Shown in pieces: positions 7,167-13,229 of a stretch of 13,229 nt of DNA. The position numbers and the translations under genes were made by a program. The stretch's first letter is position 1, and the number at the start of each line of letters is the position of its first letter. The notes beneath the pieces were generated by a model. It saw only the letters and a list, made by a program, of their open reading frames with translations, searched no databases and was not told the origin of the DNA. Location: the NCBI GenBank assembly GCA_030674155.1, contig CM060320.1, positions 37,948,908-37,962,136 on the forward strand. Reading direction: 5' to 3'. This stretch comes from Stramonita haemastoma (lineage: Eukaryota > Mollusca > Gastropoda > Neogastropoda > Muricidae).

Positions 7167-7740
7167 GAATGGAAGTGATGGAGCAAAGAAGACATTAAAT
7201 GGATTGCAAACAGCTATGCTCAGGGTGGGAGAGTGGAGGTAGGGGAAGAGAAGAACGTCTACTTGTCATTGACTAATGAACCATAAACACAGTTCCATGC
7301 TTAGTTCTTGGTTTCATTTTCCTCCATTACATTCGTCCTGATACAAACTTCCACGTAGGGATGCGAGGACCTGTCAGTATAAATAGTATTCCCACTTTCT
7401 GGAAACTCTGTGCTAAGAATTTCTCTTTTCTATCCCTCTCTTTGTTTCTGCTCTTTTCCTTCTTTTTTTTTTATTCTTGTCACCTCCTTCTTCGTCAATT
7501 TTCTGCCTTCTTGGTCCATTCCCCTGCCTTTTTTCCAGAAAGACTTCAAAGATTTTCTCTCCCATGCCGAAGTTGGATGCACCGGCCCTGACTTGTCAGG
7601 CGCTTAACGGCAGCGCAGAGCATTTTTCGCTCATATGACAGATAACAATGGCTGCTGTTTGCGTGTTTATCGACGAAGAAGAAGAGGAATCCTTATACAA
7701 ACGGGAAATCGTTTTCATTCTTTCCTTCCTCGGTTAGAGC
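7167..7740. other. Unclassified DNA; pyrimidine-rich stretch with possible splice acceptor
   Basis: No gene recognised. 7420-7538 is pyrimidine-rich and ends in CCTTTTTTCCAG at 7527-7538. The frame after it (KDFKDFLSHAEVGCTGPDL) stops after 22 codons at 7605. 7645-7690 ends in a (GAA)n-type word (GACGAAGAAGAAGAGG) that could be the 3' end of an old SINE. None of this is strong enough for a separate call. Confidence 0.4.
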
Positions 7741-7744
7741 TCCG

Positions 7745-8012
7745 AGGTTCACCAATGGTAAGATTTGTGCATACACAACCATTTCCCCACCATTTAGGTA
7801 GCTAGCAGCTTTACGTCTTCGGGAATGGTGTCCGAACACTCTGTGTGCGTGCATTTTTTAAGAAGAAACTGTCTTCCGTTCCTACTGGCACGAAGGATCG
7901 AAGGACTTTTGACATTCAGTGCGATTTTCTTATCAAAGTGAGAAGAAAGGGTGAGGCTGGGAATCGAACCCAGAGCTTCACAGCTTACTGGTTAGGTAGG
8001 TGAACGTGTAAA
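7745..8012 (-). mobile_element. SINE family III (tRNA-derived), minus strand
   Basis: The minus strand carries a tRNA-like T-arm with a perfect 5-bp stem and 7-nt loop (CTGGG, TTCGATT, CCCAG) at about 7959-7975, including the B box GGTTCGATTCC (7960-7970). The 5' half of the head (to about 8012) is too diverged to place an A box with confidence. The body contains a block homologous to families I and V, GTGCCAGTAGGAACGGAAG (7871-7889 region), then a T/A-rich stretch, TGCACGCACACAGAGTGTTC and GGACACCATTCCCGAAGACG. It ends near the AGCTAGCTACC word at 7796-7812 or beyond. Ends are approximate. Confidence 0.6.
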
Positions 8013-8051
8013 CTGCCCTGTCAACTTCCTTCTTAAATTAAACAGGAAATG

Positions 8052-8288
<237 letters not shown>

Positions 8289-8339
8289 GAGATAGAGATA
8301 AATGAATAAAATGATAAAACAAAAATAAATAAACTGAGG

Positions 8340-8480
8340 TAATAGTGTCAACAGCGGGAGCCATGCCCGTCGTATAAAGACTGCCTGATATACTCTTGGA
8401 AAATCCTCTGAAGTCGGAGTATGGCTGCCTATATGGCGAGGTACTTGAAAACAGTCATACACTCAAACAAACTTCTTATT
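8340..8480 (+). mobile_element. Decayed fragment of a molluscan-type SINE body (family IV)
   Basis: The words TCCTCTGAAGTCGGAGTATG, GCTGCCTATATGGCGAGG and AAACAGTCATACACTCAAA occur consecutively at 8402-8468. I recall this order (GGAGTATGGCTGCCT, ATGGCGGGGTAAAAAC, GGTCATACAC) as a common body of molluscan SINEs. That is recollection, not a comparison made here. No tRNA head or (GAA)n end is preserved. Outer limits are guesses. Confidence 0.45.
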
Positions 8481-8550
8481 CATGTGCAACTTTAACCTCA
8501 CAGTGATTCCCAGGTGGGGTGAGTGAGTCAGAGTGCACATTTTGGGTGAC

Positions 8551-8573
8551 TCCCCAGAGTATTAAGCTGGGGA
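8551..8573. other. Short perfect hairpin
   Basis: TCCCCAG (8551-8557) and CTGGGGA (8567-8573) form a 7-bp stem with a 9-nt loop. It is flanked by GTGCAC and TGCAC that could extend pairing imperfectly. There is no T-run after it and no associated gene, so no function is claimed. Confidence 0.45.
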
Positions 8574-8606
8574 ATGCACAACAACAACTTGGGGAAAATA
8601 CGAAGA

Positions 8607-8664
8607 CAGACAAAACAGATAGGCAGACAGACAGACAGACAGATAGGCAAAGAGACAGACACAG
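8607..8664. repeat. GACA/GATA-type degenerate repeat
   Basis: Imperfect CAGA, GACA and GATAGGCA tetranucleotide words. Confidence 0.85.
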
Positions 8665-8816
8665 CTAGAGATCAGACAAGTTGGGACTGGAATTGCTGCG
8701 CCGCAAATACGTAGACAGACCGTTCACCAAACAGGAGAGAAAAGAGCCATTGACTAACGCAAACTACCACGACGAAAAAAAGAAAAGAAATCCCTACACT
8801 ACCCCCTCCTCGCCTT

Positions 8817-8838
8817 CCCCCCCCCCCCCCCCCCCCCC
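8817..8838. repeat. C22 homopolymer, followed by C-rich CCA sequence
   Basis: Twenty-two consecutive C, then TCCCCTCGCACGCACACC and a (CCA)n stretch to about 8898. The complementary G-run can form G-quadruplexes. Homopolymers this long are prone to length error in sequencing. Confidence 0.9.
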
Positions 8839-9068
8839 TCCCCCTCGCACGCACACCACTTCCATTTCTACACCACCACCACCACCACACACACACCCCA
8901 GTGCCCACCCCATTATTATTCCGTGACTGTCATACAACTGAAGATCGATCTATTCGAAAACTCCCCCCCGTCTTTTTTTGTTGGTTTTTTTGTTTTGTCG
9001 AGAATGAAAAGAGAAGGTTTTGTGGTGTCTAAGAGGAAAGAGAGAAAGCAGGTTTTCAACACGTAGCA

Positions 9069-9182
<114 letters not shown>

Positions 9183-9337
9183 ATCTTAACACCAAGAAAA
9201 TAGAACAGAGCTGTCTTCTTGTTTGCCTATGGTGTATTTGTCTTGAATAGATCATGTTTAACCAACAGAGAGCCAGATAGACAGACAGATCGATAGACAG
9301 ACAGGGGGGTAGGACAAAGGAAGACAGAGGCAGAGAG

Positions 9338-9372
9338 AATGATGACGATGATGATGATGATGATGATGATGA

Positions 9373-9431
<59 letters not shown>
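9338..9431. repeat. (GAT)n microsatellite
   Basis: GAT trinucleotide tract with one GAC unit and one extra G near 9374. Frames of poly-His, poly-Ser, poly-Ile and poly-Asp/Met are artefacts. Confidence 0.97.
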
Positions 9432-9432
<1 letters not shown>

Positions 9433-9480
9433 GATAACACATGGAATGTATATAGTGTTATATCTTGCAAAACACAAATC

Positions 9481-9568
9481 AGATGATGATGATGACGATG
9501 ATGATGACGACGACGACGACGCCGATGATGATGGTGATGGTGATGCTGATGCTGATTATGGTGCTGAT
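9481..9568. repeat. (GAT)n/(GAC)n/(GCT)n degenerate trinucleotide tract
   Basis: Second trinucleotide block, 50 bp after the first, containing GAC, GCC, GGT and GCT variants. It looks like the older end of one original array, interrupted by about 50 bp of other sequence. Confidence 0.93.
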
Positions 9569-9625
9569 CCTTATTTTTAAGGAGAAAAGATAAGCATTGA
9601 CACACTTTTTTTATCTGACCATCGT

Positions 9626-9626
<1 letters not shown>
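9569..9626 (-). mobile_element. Lone SINE-type 3' tail between microsatellites
   Basis: On the minus strand it reads GATGGTCAGATAAAAAAAG, TGTGTCAATGCTTATC, TTTTCTCCTTAAAAATAAGG. The order matches the other tails (GGATG-like, A-run, TGCTTATC, TCCT, ATAA) but is the most diverged. The (GAT)n block lies directly downstream on its own strand and a GACA/GGCA array lies upstream. Confidence 0.5.

Positions 9627-9629
<3 letters not shown>

Positions 9630-9706
<77 letters not shown>
9630..9706. repeat. (GACA)n switching to (GGCA)n
   Basis: About ten CAGA units followed, at one switch point near 9671, by about nine CAGG units. A single-base variant has been expanded as its own block. Confidence 0.96.
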
Positions 9707-9708
<2 letters not shown>

Positions 9709-9709
9709 A

Positions 9710-10190
9710 CTCAGACGGAGACAGAAAGCTAGATAGAAGGGGAAAGGGGGTGTGTTTGTTGTGTCCTTAAGTGGTTTTCATGTCGCTAACTAGATTAAGA
9801 CGTTTAGTTACTGCGCGAACCCTGTCAATAAAGTAAGTGGACTTTTTTTTTTTTTCAACTGCTCACACATTACTTTCTATCAACATCTATATGAAAACAA
9901 GTCCCAAAATAACAGCAATAGACAGATATTACGCAAATAACATATTAATATATGTGTGTATACACATACACATAATATATATACATATACCTCAATCGAG
10001 ACTGCGAACGTAAAAGAAGTACTTCCTAACTTGAGGGGGGGGGGGGGGGTCTGTTGTTTTACTCCATTCACACACTCACAAAGACAATAGGAATCGTCAG
10101 ATTTGGAATCGTTTGTCTTGCGATTTGCAGCCTGTGCACTGACAGCCACCTGGTGAAGGGAAAAAGCTTTAAGGGGTTATTTCCACAGGA
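9710..10190. other. Unclassified AT-rich DNA with a G15 run
   Basis: No gene seen. It holds a T13 run near 9843-9855, an alternating AT/GT stretch at 9945-9990 with a near-palindrome (TATGTGTGTATACACATA), and a G15 homopolymer at 10035-10049. Confidence 0.6.
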
Positions 10191-10193
10191 AGA

Positions 10194-10548
10194 GGAACGG
10201 AATAGCCTGGTGGTTAGAACATTGCGCTTGCAATCTGACGACCCGGGTTCGAATCCCGTTCAAGGGGATTTTTCCTCTGGAGTTAACATCAGTGCAGACT
10301 CTGTACTCTCTCCAAAAGTCATTGGGATGAGACTATAAAACGAGGTCCCGTGTCCGAGCGCACGCTGAACATTTTGTGCACACGTTAAAATCTGTTCCGC
10401 TTTTCGAAAGATAGGCCATATTGTATGCCGATGGGAACAGATGGCAAAACTTACAAAACTGCTTACACACGGGGACTGGATGTATAAAAAAAATCATATG
10501 AGTGCTTATTCCATTATCTTCGATATAAAAGATTAAATAAATGAATAA
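10194..10548 (+). mobile_element. SINE family I, copy E (full length)
   Basis: About 355 bp with A box TAGCCTGGTGG (10203-10213) and B box GGTTCGAATCC (10246-10256), the best-preserved pair in the window. The body has GTTAACATCAGTGCAGACTC, a changed core word (CATTGGGATGAGACT), GTTAAAATCTGTTCCGC and a diverged distal block (TGTATGCCGATGGGAACAG). The tail reads GGGGACTGGATGTATAAAA, GTGCTTATTCC and ends in TTAAATAAATGAATAA. Unlike most other copies it is not bounded by microsatellites, so it is the best copy for mapping true ends. Confidence 0.9.
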
Positions 10549-10764
10549 GTTTTCAGACCCAGGGAGAAGTTCTTATCTCCTCTGAGCTGGTCCCCTTTGC
10601 GACACAACCGGCGTTCCGTTGTATACAGACTTGGTGTCAGGTGTCGGGAAAGAAGAAAGAAGGGAGAGTACTATTGGAGACCTGTTATGTGTTTGCAAAG
10701 CAATCCCTTTGATTGAAAGTGTGGTTGGGAAAGGTGTGTGTGGATACGGGAGAAGGAAAGGAGA

Positions 10765-10986
<222 letters not shown>

Positions 10987-11164
10987 GTGTGTGGTGTGTG
11001 TGGTGGGCTTTCAATCTCACGTCTCTTCACACAAAAAAAGTTATGTTAGACTCGAAAACAGGAAAAAAAACAATTGGTTGCATGGATTCATGTGTGTGTT
11101 AAAGTGTATGTGTGCATGTGTGTAATGAAAGCGTGCGCGTCCGTGTATGTGTATACATGTAAGT

Positions 11165-11168
<4 letters not shown>

Positions 11169-11259
<91 letters not shown>
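11169..11259. repeat. (GT)n microsatellite
   Basis: Uninterrupted 91-bp GT repeat, preceded at 11097-11160 by an old degenerate GT/CG stretch. Confidence 0.97.
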
Positions 11260-11260
<1 letters not shown>

Positions 11261-11639
11261 CAATATAAACATAAGATACACATTTAACGTAACAAATTTC
11301 GAAAAAAAGTAAGCAAGAGATATAGCTTTCGTATCTTTTAAAAGTCAAGTTATGCAAAGTTTTGGAAATAACCATATGTGCATAGATCTTCATAAAATTT
11401 ACAAAATTTGCCACCAGAGTTTTTTTTTCATTTCATGTTACAAAAAAAAATGCGTAAGAATTAAGATGGGTATTTTTGTACCATTTCGTCCTTTTTTTCT
11501 GCTAAGCATACCCAGAGCCACAACACTAGCGTAGCCTGATTGGTTTTTATAAGAAGGAGAGAAGACAAAAAAACGTAAAGAAATCAAGAAAAAACCAAGG
11601 GGGTGGTGGTACATGCTTGTGTTTGGATAGCAGTTTCTA
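11260..11639. other. Unclassified AT-rich DNA, no gene seen
   Basis: About 380 bp of AT-rich sequence with many short A and T runs and stops in all frames. The far end may include the diverged 3' tail of the element that starts at 12034. Confidence 0.55.
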
Positions 11640-12034
11640 TTGCTCTTGCTGTTATATGTTATATGCGCTCTAGGTTCTCCAGAACGCAAAGCCTGGGTAA
11701 GTAAGTAGCCTAAGTATGGAGGGCAAACTGTTACCCTTGCAGCAGACCCCCCTCTCCATGTCGCTGGAATGGTCCATTGTAAAGGCAATCGCCAATACGA
11801 ATGGTTCAAGTGCCGTCGCAGGAGCCGCCAGAACGTTGCTATAACTATAGGCCTACAGCCGGAACCGCCCCGAGGACTCCATCTCCCCGATTTTTCCCTA
11901 GGGATGGTGTCTAAACACAACACCCATGTGCATGCTGGTTTTTTATTTTGTTGTCATCCGCTCCTACCGGCACACAATGGCCTGCTTGCCTTGGGGCAAG
12001 CGAGCGCTCTGACCACTTAGCTATCGCGACCCCT
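11640..12034 (-). mobile_element. SINE-like element (family V) with tRNA 5'-half head and GC-rich body
   Basis: The minus strand from 12034 reads GGGGTCGCGATAGCTAAGTG, with a canonical A box (TAGCTAAGTGG), then TCAGAGCGCTCGCTTGCC. The tRNA similarity stops there with no B box, and the sequence passes straight into the block shared with family I (GGCCATTGTGTGCCGGTAGG, 11951-11982). Next come TGCACATGGGTGTTGTG and ACACCATCCC, which are also in family III. From about 11890 to 11690 there is a distinct GC-rich body absent from the other families, with an imperfect 31-bp hairpin at 11774-11804 (CCATT/AATGG outside GGC/GCC). The 3' end is not clear. It may be a full SINE of a different family or a tRNA half-head captured by a longer repeat. 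Confidence 0.55.
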
Positions 12035-12717
12035 TATATTTATGAGACTACATGTAAAATGACAGACAAGTTAGACATTCCTCTTCTAAAGAATTATGTC
12101 CGTTTCCTCTACCTGTCATTTATTCCTGTGCTAGTTGGTGTAAACATAAACAAAATAGATGGGTTTAATTGAGATGGCCCGTTGTCTTTTCTGCATTTTG
12201 AAGAGCAAACAAGTTGAGTATCTTGCTTGTTGTTTCTTTCTTTACAAGTTCTTTCTTTACAATCATTCCGAATTCATGTTAGTATATCTTTTTGTTAATC
12301 TGACATTGAATACATGATGATAATGAGTATTTGCTGTTGCATTGGACCAGATCTTTGTTGTTTAATATACTAAATACACTGTATACATATATCACAATAT
12401 ACTTTGCTGTTCAATATACTAAATTTACTCAACTGAATTTACTATATAAAAAAAAATTCCTAAACTAAATTTGCACACGTATCCATGAGCACGAAAGACA
12501 GAAGGGGAAACGGAGACCACAATCAGAGACAAGCAAGACTGATGTCAGCCCAACGTTCACTTCAAAGCTACACAAGTCAACCGGCTGGTGTTATTATATA
12601 GGCATACACCAGACTAAGGTTTCGCTAAACGCTTTCACCCTAGATACAAACAGTGAAATGGAGCGATCAACAGAAAAGGATATGTGATCCGCCGTGTCCC
12701 ATCCTTCTTTGAGTTCT

Positions 12718-12772
12718 CCCCCACCCCCACCCGGCACCCCTTTCTTTCATAACCCCCCACCCTCCCCCACCC
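12718..12772 (-). other. Two adjacent G-quadruplex motifs on the minus strand
   Basis: The plus strand has C5-A-C5-A-C3-(4 nt)-C4 at 12718-12740 and C6-A-C3-T-C5-A-C3 at 12753-12772. On the minus strand each gives four runs of at least three G. In the second all loops are one nucleotide, the pattern that gives very stable parallel quadruplexes. Confidence 0.7.
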
Positions 12773-12947
12773 TTTCCACACCCCATTTCTTTGGCGTGTA
12801 CACAACTACACCGTTCATTCCTGCATTCATGGTTTCCTGGAGGCGAGAGAAAAACAGACAGACAGGCAAGGTGCTTCTGCTGTGGATTTTTGTTTGCATA
12901 GACAGAAAGAGAGTGCTTTGAATATTGTGGGAACTACAACAATATAG

Positions 12948-12969
12948 AGAGAGATATATATATCTCTCT
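12948..12969. other. Perfect 22-bp palindrome
   Basis: AGAGAGATATATATATCTCTCT (11-bp arms, no spacer). It is composed of simple dinucleotides, so it may have arisen by slippage. Confidence 0.85.
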
Positions 12970-13229
12970 ATTTGGTGACTTTAGGTGAGATATTCAGCCT
13001 GTGTTTATTTTTCTTCCTTTATGGTCAGAGTTGTGCCAAACTAAGTACGTGGAAATACTGTACAATATGGAATTTGTGTTTTTTTGTTTGGAAAAAACAT
13101 GTTCAAAGTTCCTTCACGAAAGAAAATCATGTCAGTTGAATGAGTGATTGGAAAGTTAAGCCTGTTGGGCAAAGTGGGTTTTTTTCTTGTTAGAAAAAGT
13201 CTTTTCAGTGTTTCTTTCTGAGCATAAAT

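Larger units (their letters stand above)
12035..13229. other. Unclassified DNA, no gene seen
   Basis: About 1.2 kb with no recognisable gene or repeat family. It contains a short AT-rich direct repeat (12353-12376 and 12412-12435, period 59), a C-rich cluster (12718-12772) and a palindrome (12948-12969). Frames up to 75 codons exist but lack splice context, repeat similarity or recognisable motifs. Confidence 0.55.

Noticed and set aside
10194..10260. Functional tRNA gene (also considered at 1386-1450, 2930-2994, 112-178 and 7951-8012)
   Set aside because: The A and B boxes are present but there is no full cloverleaf with acceptor stem, and each is fused to a repeated body, so they are SINE heads.
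11438..11923. 161-codon minus-strand frame over the family V element
   Set aside because: It lies mostly within the SINE-like body and its AT-rich flank. The frame looks incidental, since the sequence is better explained by a repeat with a tRNA half head.

Overview
This is a non-coding-rich animal genomic segment, most likely from a mollusc (probably a gastropod). The evidence is the very high density of dinucleotide and trinucleotide microsatellites, several families of Pol III-derived SINEs with tRNA-like and 5S rRNA-like heads, and a decayed APE-type LINE. One SINE body, near 8390-8460, looks molluscan to me from memory. The species cannot be told from the window. I see no complete protein-coding gene, no functional tRNA or rRNA gene, and no CRISPR array or prokaryotic element. 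Almost all long open frames are read-through of (CA)n, (GA)n, (GAT)n or (GGT)n tracts.

Layout. 1-1380: the end of a minus-strand SINE (family I, copy A), a long (AG)n, a lone SINE tail, a stretch of unclassified DNA and a mixed (CA)/(CG) array. 1381-3000: full family I SINE (B), (CT)n/(CA)n, a 63-bp candidate exon on the minus strand, a 5'-truncated family I copy (C), and a nearly complete copy (D) in opposite orientation that pairs with C. 3001-4644: a plus-strand LINE relic with an N-terminal hydrophobic segment followed by a degenerate 2A-like motif, then an APE endonuclease domain broken by stops, frameshifts and simple-repeat insertions. The reverse transcriptase is absent. 4681-5590: a lone SINE tail, (GGT)n(GT)n, then a composite SINE whose head joins a tRNA 5' half to a 5S rRNA internal promoter (family II). 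5600-7166: compound CA/CG arrays, two more minus-strand tails and two long polypurine tracts. 7745-8700: a third SINE family, a 234-bp (CA)n and a fragment of a fourth family. 8800-9710: a C22 run, (GT)n, (GAT)n, a minus-strand tail and a GACA-to-GGCA array. 10194-10548: family I copy E. 10765-11259: long (GT)n tracts. 11640-12034: a fifth SINE-like element with a tRNA half head. 12035-13229: mostly featureless DNA with a G-quadruplex cluster and a perfect palindrome.

How the parts relate. The SINE families share modules: a body block around 'TGTGCCGGTGGGAACAG' occurs in families I, III and V, and a tail block ending near 'GTGCTTATTC' occurs in family I and in five lone tails. The tail is repeatedly followed by a microsatellite on its own strand, and twice the microsatellite then runs into the head of another SINE in the same orientation. 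The most noteworthy items are the composite tRNA-5S head, the 2A-like LINE N-terminus, the modular SINE bodies with solo tails that abut microsatellites, the C/D inverted pair, and the possible conserved micro-exon at 2082-2144. All identifications are by eye.
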